Program-made: the position numbers and the translations under genes | NCBI RefSeq assembly: GCF_016031635.1 | Contig: NZ_JACEGD010000028.1 | Location: 1-64,000 of the forward strand | Direction of reading: 5' to 3' | Length of the DNA: 64,000 bases | Origin: Bradyrhizobium diversitatis | GTDB taxonomy: Bacteria > Pseudomonadota > Alphaproteobacteria > Rhizobiales > Xanthobacteraceae | Notes under the pieces: generated by a model | What the model was told of the DNA's origin: nothing | Database searches by the model: none | The model's input: only the letters and a program-made list of their open reading frames with translations | In this document: positions 33,782-43,418 of the stretch, piece by piece | Numbering within the stretch: position 1 is the first letter of the stretch | How the letters are laid out: each line of letters begins with the position of its first letter

Positions 33782-34209
33782 GGCCCGCGACGACAAAGTG
33801 CGAAAACAACCCCATGCACAGTAGAGCGGGGCTTGTTTTCGCTTACGAATTTCCGATGCATCGCGCGGCCTCGCATCCGAGGCCGATACCGCCCCGGATC
33901 GGCGGTGATTTTGACTCGTCGGGCAAAACAGGAGCATAATGCCATCATCACCCGATGTCAGTCCCGTCCTCCGTCAGAGCAATCGCATATGGTGCTTTGC
34001 GCGAGCTGAGCGCGCGCCTCGTCCTTCGAGACGCCCGCCGTTGGCGGGCCCTCAGGATGAGGCTAAGCGGCATCGGTGCTCGTTGAAACTAGAGCAACGC
34101 ACTCGGTCCTCATCCTGAGGGCCCGCCAACGGCGGGCGTCTCGAAGGATGGCCACAGGCGATCCCAAGCGTTGGCGCGACTAACTCGACGCGAACTGGCT
34201 TCAGATCCC
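33782..34209. other. Intergenic region with paired repeats at a convergent junction
   Basis: 428 bases between the convergent ends of the hydroxyquinol operon and the peptide ABC operon. The main content is the large inverted repeat at 34022-34148. The left part (33782-34020) also has a gcttgttttcgcttacg tract, but no gene is supported. No tRNA is seen. Confidence 0.5.
34022..34148. repeat. 41-base inverted repeat pair with 45-base spacer (intergenic palindromic element)
   Basis: The arm at 34022-34062 is an exact inverted copy of 34108-34148. Each arm also contains its own hairpin (cccgcc-gtt-ggcggg) and the block ccctcaggatgagg. This is the look of the dispersed palindromic elements common between genes in Bradyrhizobium and Rhodopseudomonas. 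It lies at the end of two converging operons, where it could also stop transcription from both sides. Confidence 0.8.
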
Positions 34210-35202
34210 TCAACTGCTCATGGCCGGCGCGGCCTCTTCGAGATGACACGCCACCCATTGCTCGGCTCCCGCCGCGCGCAGCATCGGCTCCTCTGTCCGG
34301 CAGCGGTCGAAGACAAAGGGGCAGCGGGTGTGGAAGCGGCAGCCGCTGGGCGGATTGATCGGGCTCGGCACGTCGCCCTTGAGGATGATGGGATTGCGCT
34401 GCGCCCCCGGCTCCGGCAGCGGCACCGCCGAGAGCAGCGCCTTGGTGTAGGGATGCCTTGGCGCGGCAAAGATCTCCCGGCGCGGCGCCACTTCCACGAT
34501 CTTGCCGAGATACATGACCGCAACGCGATGGGTCATGTGCTCGACGATCGCGAGATCATGGCTGATGAACAGCAGCGCGAGGCCGAACTCGCTCTGGAGA
34601 TCCTGCAGCAGATTGACGATCTGCGCCTTGACCGAAACGTCGAGCGCGGAAACCGCCTCGTCGCACACGATCAGCTCGGGTTCGGCCGCGAGCGCGCGGG
34701 CAATGCCGATGCGCTGACGCTGGCCGCCGGAGAATTCGTGCGGCCTGCGGTTCAGCGCCTCGCGCGGCAGACGTACGGTGTCCATCAGCGACGTGACGCG
34801 AACCTCGAGATCTTCCGCAGACTTGGCGAGGCCGAAATTGCGGATCGGCTCGGCGAGAATGTCGCGCACGCGCATGCGCGGATTGAGGCTCGAGAACGGA
34901 TCCTGGAACACAACCTGCACGCGCCGGCGCATCTGGCGCATCGTGCTCGGCGCGGCGTCGTCGATCCTCTGGCCGTCGAGGATGACCTGGCCCGAGGTGA
35001 TCTCGAACAGCCGCAGGATGGCGCGGCCGACCGTCGATTTGCCGCAGCCGGACTCCCCGACCAGCGACAGGGTCTCGCCTCGCGCGATCTCGAACGACAC
35101 GCCGTCGACCGCATAGACGAATTCCGACTTGCGGTTGAACAGGCCGGTCTTGACCGGAAAGTGCTTCTTGAGGTCGTTGACCTGGAGCAGCGGAGGACTC
35201 AT
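34210..35202 (-). CDS. Peptide/nickel-type ABC transporter ATPase (DppF-like)
   Basis: The 330-residue ATPase has Walker A GESGCGKST, signature FSGGQRQRIGIARAL, Walker B LIVCDEAVSAL and a switch His in FISHD. The C-terminal extension contains the Cys-rich CRFHTRCPFVFDRC segment of the oligopeptide group, which can bind an iron-sulfur cluster in some members. It overlaps the DppD-like gene by 4 bases. It is the last gene of a five-gene importer operon. Confidence 0.9.
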   Translation of the reverse strand: MSPPLLQVNDLKKHFPVKTGLFNRKSEFVYAVDGVSFEIARGETLSLVGESGCGKSTVGRAILRLFEITSGQVILDGQRIDDAAPSTMRQMRRRVQVVFQDPFSSLNPRMRVRDILAEPIRNFGLAKSAEDLEVRVTSLMDTVRLPREALNRRPHEFSGGQRQRIGIARALAAEPELIVCDEAVSALDVSVKAQIVNLLQDLQSEFGLALLFISHDLAIVEHMTHRVAVMYLGKIVEVAPRREIFAAPRHPYTKALLSAVPLPEPGAQRNPIILKGDVPSPINPPSGCRFHTRCPFVFDRCRTEEPMLRAAGAEQWVACHLEEAAPAMSS

Positions 35203-36188
35203 GCCGCGATGGCTCCCTTGGCGGCGTAATGACAGGCGGCGACGTGGCGGGGGCCCTTCTCCTCCAGCCCCGGCGCATATTGCCGGCAGAGATCGGTCGC
35301 GAGCGCGCAGCGGCCGGCGAAGACGCAGCCGGTGATCGGCTTGCGGAGATCCGGCACCTGCCCGGGAATCTCGGCGAGCCGTCTTGCCGTTCCCGTCAGC
35401 GAGGAGCCGAGCCGCGGCACCGCGCCAAGCAAACCCTGTGTATAGGGATGACGCGGCGAACGGAACAGCTCGGCCACCGGCGCCTCCTCGACCTTGCGGC
35501 CGGCATACATCACCATGACACGCTCGGCGATCTCGGCGACGACGCCGAGATCGTGGGTGATGAGGATGATCGCAGCACCCACGCGGTGCTTCAGATCGAG
35601 CATCAGCTTCAGGATCTGCGCCTGGATCGTGACGTCGAGCGCGGTTGTCGGCTCGTCCGCAATGAGAAGCTTCGGATTGCAGGCGAGCGCGATCGCGATC
35701 ATGACGCGCTGACGCATGCCGCCGGAAAGCTGATGCGGATATTCGCGCACCCGGCGTTTCGGCTCGGGAATGCCGACCAGCGTCAGCATCTCGATCGCGT
35801 GCGCTTCTGCCTTCTGCTTGTCGAGGCCCTGATGGATCATCAGGGTCTCGCGGATCTGGCGGCCGACGGTGAGCACCGGGTTCAGGCTCGTCATCGGCTC
35901 CTGGAAGATCATCGAGATGTCGTTGCCGCGGATCGCGCGCATCTCGCGGTCGGACAGCTGCAGCAGGTCCCTGCCCGCAAAGCGGATGCTGCCTGCGATC
36001 CTGCCCGGGGGCTCCGGGATCAGTCGCATCAGCGACATCGAGGTCACCGACTTGCCGCAGCCGGACTCGCCGACGATGGCGAGCGTCTCGCCCTCGTTGA
36101 CATGGAAGGAAACCCCGTCGACCGCGCGATTGACGCCGCTGGGGGTGCGGAAATGGGTCTGGAGGTTCTCGACTTCGAGCAAAGCCAT
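35199..36188 (-). CDS. Peptide/nickel-type ABC transporter ATPase (DppD-like)
   Basis: The 329-residue ATPase begins MALLEVENLQTHFRT. It has Walker A GESGCGKSV, Walker B LLIADEPTTALDV, signature LSGGMRQRVMIAIAL, and the C-terminal Cys motif GCVFAGRCALATDLC. The start at 36188 is preferred to an upstream in-frame ATG because homology starts there and GAGG lies upstream. Its partner is the DppF-like ATPase encoded next. Confidence 0.9.
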   Translation of the reverse strand: MALLEVENLQTHFRTPSGVNRAVDGVSFHVNEGETLAIVGESGCGKSVTSMSLMRLIPEPPGRIAGSIRFAGRDLLQLSDREMRAIRGNDISMIFQEPMTSLNPVLTVGRQIRETLMIHQGLDKQKAEAHAIEMLTLVGIPEPKRRVREYPHQLSGGMRQRVMIAIALACNPKLLIADEPTTALDVTIQAQILKLMLDLKHRVGAAIILITHDLGVVAEIAERVMVMYAGRKVEEAPVAELFRSPRHPYTQGLLGAVPRLGSSLTGTARRLAEIPGQVPDLRKPITGCVFAGRCALATDLCRQYAPGLEEKGPRHVAACHYAAKGAIAA

Positions 36189-36219
36189 CGCGATCAGCCT
36201 CGATCCATCACAGGCAACA

Positions 36220-37143
36220 TCACAGACTCTTGGCCATGCGCGGGTCGAGCGCATCGCGAAGGCCGTCGCCGAGCAAATTCACCGCGAGAACGGTGACCGA
36301 CAGGAACGCCGCCGGGAAGAACACGATATAGGGCTTCACCTGCCACAGTGCGCGGCCCTCGGCCATGATGTTGCCCCAGGACGGGATGGTCGGCGGCGTT
36401 CCGGCGCCGATGAAGGACAGGATCGCCTCGGTGATCATGGCGCTGGCGCAGATATAGGTCGCCTGCACCAGCATCGGCGCGACCGTATTGGGCAGGATAT
36501 GGCGGAGGATAATCATTGGAGAGCGCGTGCCGCAGGCCACGGCCGCATCCACATAGGGTTGCTCGCGAAGCGACAGCACCACACTGCGCACGAGGCGCGA
36601 GACGCGCGGGATTTCGGCAACGGTGATCGCCAGGATGACGTTGCCGACGCTGCCGCGCGTCAGCGCCATCAGCGCGATCGCGAGCAGGATCGGCGGGATC
36701 GACATCAAGCCATCCATGAACCGCATCAGGATGCCGTCGGCCCAGCGGATGAATCCGGCGATCATGCCGATGGCGAGACCCGCCGCAGATGCGAAGATCG
36801 CGACCGACAGCCCGACCGTGAGCGAAACGCGCGCGCCAAACAGCACGCGGGAATAGATGTCGCGGCCGAGCACGTCGGTGCCGAACCAGAAATCGGCCGA
36901 CGGCGCCCGGGTGCGCTTGGCGGGCGCGAGCGCGGTCGGGTCGACCGTGCCGAGATAAGGCGCGAAGACCGCGATCAGCACGAGCGTCAGCAGCAGCGCG
37001 CCGCCGATCGCGACCGTCGGATGGCCGCGCAGGAGGCCGACGAGGCCGCGCCGGATTACGACCGGCCGCAGGATCTCGGGCAGCTGCGGCGCGACGACGA
37101 GGCCGGCCGGAAGCGATTGCGGATTGACGGTGGTATCGGTCAA
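36220..37143 (-). CDS. Peptide/nickel-type ABC transporter permease (DppC-like)
   Basis: The 307-residue inner-membrane protein has the DppC N-terminal OppC domain (HPTVAIGGALLLTLVLIAVFAPYLG), the segment FWFGTDVLGRDIYSRVLFGARVSL, and the EAA loop region AVACGTRSPMIILRHILPNTVAP. It ends with the usual LGDGLRDALDPR. The start overlaps the DppB-like stop by 4 bases. Confidence 0.92.
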   Translation of the reverse strand: MTDTTVNPQSLPAGLVVAPQLPEILRPVVIRRGLVGLLRGHPTVAIGGALLLTLVLIAVFAPYLGTVDPTALAPAKRTRAPSADFWFGTDVLGRDIYSRVLFGARVSLTVGLSVAIFASAAGLAIGMIAGFIRWADGILMRFMDGLMSIPPILLAIALMALTRGSVGNVILAITVAEIPRVSRLVRSVVLSLREQPYVDAAVACGTRSPMIILRHILPNTVAPMLVQATYICASAMITEAILSFIGAGTPPTIPSWGNIMAEGRALWQVKPYIVFFPAAFLSVTVLAVNLLGDGLRDALDPRMAKSL

Positions 37144-38081
37144 TAGCGGATCCTCGGGTCAACGAGCGTGTAGACGACGTCGATCATCAGATTGACGAGG
37201 ACGTAGACGAAGCTGAACAGCAGCACGATGCCCTGGATCACCGGATAGTCGCGGCGCAGGATCGCATCGATCGTGAGACGACCGAGGCCGGGGATCGCGA
37301 ACACGCTCTCGGTCACGACCGCGCCGCCGATCAGGAGCGCGATGCCGATCCCGATCACGGTCACGATCGGTACCGCCGCGTTCTTCAGCGCGTGAATGAA
37401 CAGGATGCCGCCCTGCCCGAGTCCCTTGGCCTTGGCGGTGCGGACATAGTCCTGCTGCAGCACTTCGAGCATGGCTGCCCGCGTGATGCGTGCGACCAGC
37501 GCGATATAGACGCAGCCGAGCGCGATCGCCGGCAGGATCAGGTTCTCGAGCCACGGCCAGAAGCCCTGCGCGAGCGGCGTATAGCCCTGCACCGGCAGCC
37601 ATTCGAGCTCCAGCGCGAAGACGTAGGCGAGCATGTAACCGACCACGAACACGGGCAGCGAGAATCCGAACACGGCAAAGCCCATGATGACGCGGTCGAT
37701 CAGGCTGCCGGCCTTCCACGCCGCCACCACGCCGAGCGGCACCGCCACCACGATCGTGAGCAGCAGCGTGACGATCATCAGCGACAGCGTCGGACCGAGA
37801 CGCTGCCCGATCATCGCCGAGACCGGCAGATTGGTGAAGATAGAGGTACCGAGATCGCCGTGCAGGATGCGCCAGACCCAGCTTCCGAACTGGACCAGGA
37901 ACGGCCGGTTGAGGCCGAGGCTCTGCCGGATGCGCTCCACATCCTCCGGACTCGCCTGGTCGCCCGCGATCACCACGGCCGGATCGCCCGGCGCGATGTA
38001 GAGCAGGCTGAACACGAACAGCGCGACGATCGCCATGACTGGCAAGGTCGCGACGATGCGACGGAGGATGTAGGAGAGCAT
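37140..38081 (-). CDS. Peptide/nickel-type ABC transporter permease (DppB-like)
   Basis: The 313-residue permease begins MLSYILRRIVATLPVMAIVALFVFSLLYIAPGDPA, the standard DppB start. It has IRQSLGLNRPFLVQFGSWVWRILHGDLGTSIF, an EAA loop (DYVRTAKAKGLGQGGILFIHALKNA) and a C-terminal DVVYTLVDPRIRY. It lies 17 bases after the binding-protein gene and is coupled to the DppC-like gene. Confidence 0.92.
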   Translation of the reverse strand: MLSYILRRIVATLPVMAIVALFVFSLLYIAPGDPAVVIAGDQASPEDVERIRQSLGLNRPFLVQFGSWVWRILHGDLGTSIFTNLPVSAMIGQRLGPTLSLMIVTLLLTIVVAVPLGVVAAWKAGSLIDRVIMGFAVFGFSLPVFVVGYMLAYVFALELEWLPVQGYTPLAQGFWPWLENLILPAIALGCVYIALVARITRAAMLEVLQQDYVRTAKAKGLGQGGILFIHALKNAAVPIVTVIGIGIALLIGGAVVTESVFAIPGLGRLTIDAILRRDYPVIQGIVLLFSFVYVLVNLMIDVVYTLVDPRIRY

Positions 38082-38098
38082 CTGGCCTCAGCGCACGA

Positions 38099-39703
38099 TC
38101 ATGCGGACTTCGACACGCCCCAGAAGAACGGCAGCGGTCCCTTGGCAACGCCGGAGACGTTCTTGCGCCACGCGGTGTAGCTCAGGAAGAAACCGGTCGG
38201 CGCGTAGACGACGTCATCGATCGCCGCCTTGTTGAGGCGGCCGATGGCGGCCTTCTCCTCGTCGAGGTTCTTGGCCTCGAACCACGAGGCGACCTCCTTT
38301 TCGGTGGCCGCGCTGGTGGGCCAGCCGAACCAGGCCTTGTCGCCGTTAGCACGAATGGCGGTGTAGGGAGCCGGATTGACGCAATCCGCGCCTGCGTGCC
38401 AGGTGTGGAACATGTTCCAGCCGCCCTGTCCCGGAGGCGTCTTCTGCGCGCGGCGGGAGCCGACCGTACCCCAATCGGTTGCAACGAAGTCGACATTCAT
38501 GCCGAGCTTCTTCAGCAGATCCGCCGTGACGTCGCCCTGTGCCTTGGTAATCGGCTGGTCCTGGGCCACCAGGCACGTAACCGGCTGACCGGAATAGCCG
38601 CTCTCGGCGAGCAGCTTCTTGGCCGCGTCCAGATCGCGCTTGCCCTTCAGGATATCGCCGCCCACTTCGGTGTAGAGCGGCGTATCCGGCGTGAAGTAGC
38701 CGGGCAGCGGCTTCCACAACGAATTGTCGTCGCCGACGATCGCGCGCATGTAGTCTTCCTGGCTGAGCGCCATCAGCACCGCGCGCCGCGCCTTGACGTC
38801 GTTGAACGGCGGATAGAGGAAGTTCATGCGGAACGAGCCGATATTGCCGAGGGGATCGCCGATATCGACGCTGATATTCTTGTTCTTCTTCAGAACTGGA
38901 ACGAGATCCGCGATCGGGTTCTCCCACCAGTCGATCTCGCCGTTCTGCAACGCGGCCGCCGCGGTTGCCGGATCCGGCATGATCACCCACTCGACGCGGT
39001 CGACCATCACCTGCTTGCCACCGGCCAGCCATGACGACTTCTCCTGCCGCGGTGAATAGTCGGCGAATTTCTCGAAAACGGCCTTCGCACCGGGGACCCA
39101 CTCGCTCTTGGCGAACTTCAGCGGACCGGAGCCGATATATTCAGAAATCTGCTTGAACGGATCGGTCTGCGCGATGCGCTCCGGCATGATGAAGCCGCAA
39201 GGCGAATTGTTCTTGCCCAACGCGTAAAGCAATTTCGGGAAGGGCTGCTTCAGCACCCATTTGAAGGTGCGGTCGTCGACGGCCGTGAGCTCCTGCTGGA
39301 GCGCCTTGATCATCAGGCCCATCGGATCGCGCGCCGACCAGCGCGTCAGGCTTGCCACGACGTCCTTGCTGAGCACCGGCTCGCCATCGTGGAACTTGAG
39401 GCCGGGCCGCAGCTTGAACGTCCAGGTCGTGCCGTCGTCGGTCACTTCCTCGGACTCGACCATCTGCCGCTGCGGCTGGAACGAGGAATCGATGCCGTAG
39501 AGCGTGTCCCAGACCATCGCAGCGGCATTGCGCACGACATATTGCGTGCCCCAGATCGGGTCGAAATTGGCGAGATTGGCCTGCGGCACGAAACGCAGGG
39601 TGCGTGCAGCCGCGCCCTGGGCGATCGCCGGGGCCGACAGGCCTCCCGTCAATGCCAGACCGCCCGCGCCCGCCAGTCCCTTCAATACCGTCCTGCGATC
39701 CAT
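38099..39703 (-). CDS. ABC transporter substrate-binding protein, peptide family (SBP_bac_5), Tat-type signal
   Basis: The 534-residue family 5 receptor begins MDRRTVLKGLAGAGGLALTG, a twin-arginine signal, so it is exported folded. The body contains NAAAMVWDTLYGIDSSFQPQRQMVESEEVTDDGTTWTFKLRPGLKFHDGEPVLSKDV, the classic family signature region. Ligands of this family include peptides, nickel chelates, opines and glycosides, so the ligand cannot be named. It is the first gene of the five-gene importer operon. Confidence 0.9.
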   Translation of the reverse strand: MDRRTVLKGLAGAGGLALTGGLSAPAIAQGAAARTLRFVPQANLANFDPIWGTQYVVRNAAAMVWDTLYGIDSSFQPQRQMVESEEVTDDGTTWTFKLRPGLKFHDGEPVLSKDVVASLTRWSARDPMGLMIKALQQELTAVDDRTFKWVLKQPFPKLLYALGKNNSPCGFIMPERIAQTDPFKQISEYIGSGPLKFAKSEWVPGAKAVFEKFADYSPRQEKSSWLAGGKQVMVDRVEWVIMPDPATAAAALQNGEIDWWENPIADLVPVLKKNKNISVDIGDPLGNIGSFRMNFLYPPFNDVKARRAVLMALSQEDYMRAIVGDDNSLWKPLPGYFTPDTPLYTEVGGDILKGKRDLDAAKKLLAESGYSGQPVTCLVAQDQPITKAQGDVTADLLKKLGMNVDFVATDWGTVGSRRAQKTPPGQGGWNMFHTWHAGADCVNPAPYTAIRANGDKAWFGWPTSAATEKEVASWFEAKNLDEEKAAIGRLNKAAIDDVVYAPTGFFLSYTAWRKNVSGVAKGPLPFFWGVSKSA

Positions 39704-39843
39704 GAAGTCCTCCCAGAAACGCCGTGATGCCAGCTATTCATTGGCAAAGGGCAAGTGAAACCGAGCCCATTTGCAAGCAAATGGTATGCCACTAATGGGC
39801 CTCGCCAGTCGGATCACATCGCTCTTTTTGGCCGGTCCAGGCT
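39704..39843. promoter_or_regulatory. Promoter region of the first Dpp-type operon with perfect inverted repeat
   Basis: ccatttgc (39767-39774) and gcaaatgg (39777-39784) form a perfect 8-base inverted repeat around AA, 64 bases upstream of the receptor start. Its size and symmetry suit an operator for a dimeric regulator. No regulator gene is adjacent, so the binding protein is unknown. Confidence 0.4.
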
Positions 39844-41514
39844 TCAAAGAGCGGCCGCCAGCGTCGGTCCGGTCTCGATGTGCGGGATCGCCTCGACCAG
39901 TTTGCGCGTGTAGTCGGTCTTCGGATTGTCGAACAGCGCCCGGCTTTCGCCCTGCTCGACGATGCCGCCATTGCGCAGCACGATGGTGCGGTCGCAGAGC
40001 ATGCGCACCACGTTGAGATCGTGGCTGACGAACAGCAGCGCGATGTCGTTCTCGCGCCTGAGGCGGTCGAGCAGCTGCAACACCACGGCCTGCACGGAAA
40101 CGTCGAGCGCGGCGGTCGGCTCGTCCAGCACCAGGAGCCGCGGCCGGCAGGCGATGGCGCGAGCGATACCGACACGGGCTTTCTGCCCGCCGGAGAGCTG
40201 ATGCGGAAACCGCGGCAGCAGATCAAGCGGCAGTCCAACCCGTTGCGCGCATTCTTCCACACGCTGACGCAGCGCCTCACCCGTGCGCATTCCGTCGAGC
40301 CGCATCAAGGGATGGGCAATACAATCGAACGCCGTGAAGCGCGGGTTGAGACTCTCGTTCGGATCCTGAAAGACCATCTGGATGTCTTTGCGGAGCGGCG
40401 AGCGGTGAAAATCACGCGACGCCACGTGGCCGATCGATTGCCCGTCGAACACGATGTCGCCTTCGCTCGGGTCGATCAGGCGACAGATCATCCGCGACGT
40501 CGTGCTTTTGCCGGAGCCGGACTCGCCGACCAGACCGACGCTCTCGCCGCCGGCCATGGTCATCGAGAAGTCGGCAACCGCGGCGGAGCCCTGGTCGAAG
40601 CGCTTCGCGAGCTTCCGCACTTCCAGCAGCGGCGGTGTGCCATGTGGCAGCACCGGCCGTGGCTTGTCGAGAACGGCGTTGTAACGCTCTCTCTCCTCCT
40701 CAGTCACGAGGTCTTCGATCCGTGACGTCGCCGTCGGCGATGCCGCGACCAGGCGCCTCGTATAGGCGTGCTGCCGCGCGCTGAAGAGCTTGCCGGGGCT
40801 CGCCTCCTCGACGATGCGGCCACGCTCCATCACGGCGATGCGGCGGCAATAGCGCGCGGCGAGGCCGAGGTCATGCGTGATCAAGATCGTCGCCATGCCT
40901 CGCGCGGCGGCAATGTCCGCCAGGAGATCCATCACCACCTTCTGCGTGGTCACGTCGAGCCCGGTCGTCGGCTCGTCGGCGATCAGCAGAGCAGGATTGC
41001 AGGAGATCGCAATCGCGATCATGACGCGCTGGCACATGCCGCCCGAGAGCTCGTGCGGATAGGCGTTCATCCGCTGCTCGGGATCGCGGATCTGGACCGC
41101 GCGCAGCAGGTCCAGCGCCTCGGCGCGCGCGGCCTCCTTCGAGATGCGCTTGTGCGTGAGGATCGCATCCGCAATCTGCAATCCGATGGCGCGGATCGGA
41201 TTGAGCGCCGCCCGCGGGTTCTGGAAGATCATCGACATCGCGGCGCCCTGGAGCTGGCGGAGGTCATCGCCCCTGAGCTTTGTGACGTCCTGCCCGCGAA
41301 ACAGGATCTTGCCCCCGGTGACGCGCCCGGCGGCATCGAGCAGCCGCGTCGTCGCAAAGCCGGTGACCGACTTGCCCGAGCCGCTCTCGCCGACGAGGCC
41401 GAGCATCTCGCCGGCCTTGACGGTCAGCGTCACGCCGCGCACAGCCTCGACCATTCCGCGCCGCGTTGAGAAGGCGACGTGGAGGTCGTCGATCCTGAGC
41501 AGGTCCTCGCTCAT
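39844..41514 (-). CDS. Fused peptide-type ABC ATPase (DppD-DppF in one chain)
   Basis: The 556-residue protein carries two complete ATPase halves. The first (about 1-265) has Walker A GESGSGKSV, signature LSGGMCQRVMIAIA and LLIADEPTTGLDV. The second (about 290-545) has GESGSGKST, LSGGQKARVGIARA and LLVLDEPTAALDV. The start at 41514 overlaps the permease stop by 4 bases; the open frame extends far upstream but only over the permease gene in another frame. It ends the hydantoinase/importer operon. The neighbouring importer keeps the two ATPases separate. Confidence 0.9.
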   Translation of the reverse strand: MSEDLLRIDDLHVAFSTRRGMVEAVRGVTLTVKAGEMLGLVGESGSGKSVTGFATTRLLDAAGRVTGGKILFRGQDVTKLRGDDLRQLQGAAMSMIFQNPRAALNPIRAIGLQIADAILTHKRISKEAARAEALDLLRAVQIRDPEQRMNAYPHELSGGMCQRVMIAIAISCNPALLIADEPTTGLDVTTQKVVMDLLADIAAARGMATILITHDLGLAARYCRRIAVMERGRIVEEASPGKLFSARQHAYTRRLVAASPTATSRIEDLVTEEERERYNAVLDKPRPVLPHGTPPLLEVRKLAKRFDQGSAAVADFSMTMAGGESVGLVGESGSGKSTTSRMICRLIDPSEGDIVFDGQSIGHVASRDFHRSPLRKDIQMVFQDPNESLNPRFTAFDCIAHPLMRLDGMRTGEALRQRVEECAQRVGLPLDLLPRFPHQLSGGQKARVGIARAIACRPRLLVLDEPTAALDVSVQAVVLQLLDRLRRENDIALLFVSHDLNVVRMLCDRTIVLRNGGIVEQGESRALFDNPKTDYTRKLVEAIPHIETGPTLAAAL

Positions 41515-42359
41515 GTGCGCATCCGGGGATCGAGAATGTCCCGCATCCCGTCGCCGAGGAGATTGAAGCACAGCACCGCCATCATCAGCGCGAGGCCCGG
41601 AAAGGCCACCAGCCACCACCGTCCGGTCGAGATGAAGCGCGCGCCTTCGGCGACCATGATGCCCCATTCCGGCGTCGGCGGCTTGACGCCGAGGCCGATG
41701 AAGGACAGGCCCGCCGCGTTCAGAATCGCCCAGCCGAGATTGAGCGAGATCTGCACCGCCATCGCCGGCAGGATGTTCGGCAGCAGGAAGCGCAGCACCA
41801 CGGAAAAATGACTCTCGCCGCAGGCGCGTGCGGCCTCGACCCAGCCGACATTGCGCCTGACGTTGACCTCGGCCCGTGCAAAGCGGATGTAGAAGGGAAG
41901 ATTGATGATCGCGGTCGCGATCACGATGTTCTCGATCCGGTTGCCGAGCGCAGCCACCATCGCCATCGCCAGCACGAACAGCGGGAACGCCATCATCACA
42001 TCGACGAAACGGCCGACGGCGCGATCGAGCCGGCCGCCGGCATAGCCGCAGAATGCGCCGACGACGGCCCCGATCACGAAGGAGATTCCGACCGCGGAGA
42101 CCGCGATGGCAAGGTCGAGCCGCGCGGCGATGATGAGACGGCTGAACACGTCGCGCCCGAGCTGGTCCGTACCGGCAATGTGCGTCGCGCTCGGCGGCTG
42201 CAACGCCTCCGAGACGTTCGAGGCTACGGGATCGTAAGGCACGATCCACGGTCCGAAGATCGCGACCAGGACGAACAGCGTCACCCCGGCCGCAGCGACG
42301 GCCGTGAGCGGATTGCCGCGCAGGATCCAGACCGAGTGGCGAAGGGTTGCACTGGTCAT
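41511..42359 (-). CDS. Peptide-type ABC transporter permease (DppC-like)
   Basis: The 282-residue permease begins MTSATLRHSVWILRGNPLTAVAAAGVTLFVLVAIFGPW. It contains IAGTDQLGRDVFSRLIIAARLDLAIAV, an EAA loop (AARACGESHFSVVLRFLLPNILPAM) and a C-terminal LGDGMRDILDPRMRT. Overlaps of 4 bases on both sides tie it to the DppB-like permease and the fused ATPase. Confidence 0.9.
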   Translation of the reverse strand: MTSATLRHSVWILRGNPLTAVAAAGVTLFVLVAIFGPWIVPYDPVASNVSEALQPPSATHIAGTDQLGRDVFSRLIIAARLDLAIAVSAVGISFVIGAVVGAFCGYAGGRLDRAVGRFVDVMMAFPLFVLAMAMVAALGNRIENIVIATAIINLPFYIRFARAEVNVRRNVGWVEAARACGESHFSVVLRFLLPNILPAMAVQISLNLGWAILNAAGLSFIGLGVKPPTPEWGIMVAEGARFISTGRWWLVAFPGLALMMAVLCFNLLGDGMRDILDPRMRT

Positions 42360-43390
42360 TCGATCGACACCCTGGGATCGGCGATGCCGTAGCAGATATC
42401 GACCACGAGATTGACCAGCACGAACAGGCTGGCCATCAGCAGCACGAAGCCCTGCACCGGCGCATAGTCGGAGGACAGCAGCGCATCGAGCGCGTAGGAG
42501 GCGACGCCCGGCCAGGAGAACACCTTCTCCACCAGCACGTTGGCACCCAGCATGGTCGAGAACACGATGCCGGCGATGGTGATGACGGGAAGGATCGCAT
42601 TGCGCAGCGCGTAGGTCACGACCACCTTGCGCCAGGACAATCCGATCGAGCGCGCGGTGCGCACGAAATCGCTGCCGAGCGAGACCAGCATCGACGCGCG
42701 CGTGATCCGCGCCAGCGGCGCAATCACGAACAGGGCCATGCTCACCGCCGGCAGAACCAACTGCTTGCAGGCCGCCCACCAGCCCTCGAAATCGCCCGCG
42801 AGCAGGAAATCGATGGAGAGAAAACCGGTGTGCTGCGGCGGCAGCGAGGTGAAGACGTCGATCCGCCCGGTCGGATCAGGCGCGAGCCCGAGCAGATAGT
42901 AGAAGACGTAGATCAGCAGCAGTCCCGAGACGAAGGTCGGCACGCAGACACCGAGCGCGCAGAACAGCCGCACGCCATGGTCGACGATCGATCCGGGCCG
43001 CAAGGCCGCGACCACGCCGAGCGGCACCGCCGCGATCAGCGCGATCAGGAGCGCGGTAAAGGTGAGCTCCAGCGAGGCCGGCAGCCGCTCGCGCAGGTCC
43101 TTGAGCACGGGCTGTCCCGTCATCATGGAGCGGCCGAGATTGCCGTGGCCGATGTCGGAGAGATAAAACACGAGCTGCTCCGGCACCGACTTGTTGAGCC
43201 CCATCTGCCTGCGGATCTGCTCGATCTCCTCCTTGCCGGCATTGGGCCCCGAGGCGAAGAATACCGCGGGGTCGCCGGGCAGGACGCGCATCAGGAGAAA
43301 GGTGAAGACCAGCACACCGAACAATGCCGGCAGCGACGACAGAAGCCGCCTGCCCGCTCTCACTATCGTTGCACCAAGACCGGTCTTCAC
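42356..43390 (-). CDS. Peptide-type ABC transporter permease (DppB-like)
   Basis: The 344-residue permease has the DppB N-terminus (LLSSLPALFGVLVFTFLLMRVLPGDPAVFFAS), a QMGLNKSVPEQLVFYLSDIGHGNLGRSMMTG segment and the EAA loop SDFVRTARSIGLSWRKVVVTYALRNAILP. It is slightly longer than average because of an extended periplasmic loop around residues 180-210. It starts 28 bases after the binding-protein gene. Confidence 0.9.
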   Translation of the reverse strand: MKTGLGATIVRAGRRLLSSLPALFGVLVFTFLLMRVLPGDPAVFFASGPNAGKEEIEQIRRQMGLNKSVPEQLVFYLSDIGHGNLGRSMMTGQPVLKDLRERLPASLELTFTALLIALIAAVPLGVVAALRPGSIVDHGVRLFCALGVCVPTFVSGLLLIYVFYYLLGLAPDPTGRIDVFTSLPPQHTGFLSIDFLLAGDFEGWWAACKQLVLPAVSMALFVIAPLARITRASMLVSLGSDFVRTARSIGLSWRKVVVTYALRNAILPVITIAGIVFSTMLGANVLVEKVFSWPGVASYALDALLSSDYAPVQGFVLLMASLFVLVNLVVDICYGIADPRVSIE

Positions 43391-43418
43391 TTTTCGGCAC
43401 CTCTCCTGCTTTCGGAAG

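Noticed and set aside
41515..42249. N-terminal extension of the fused ATPase
   Set aside because: It overlaps the DppC-like permease gene in another frame; homology of the ATPase begins at 41514.
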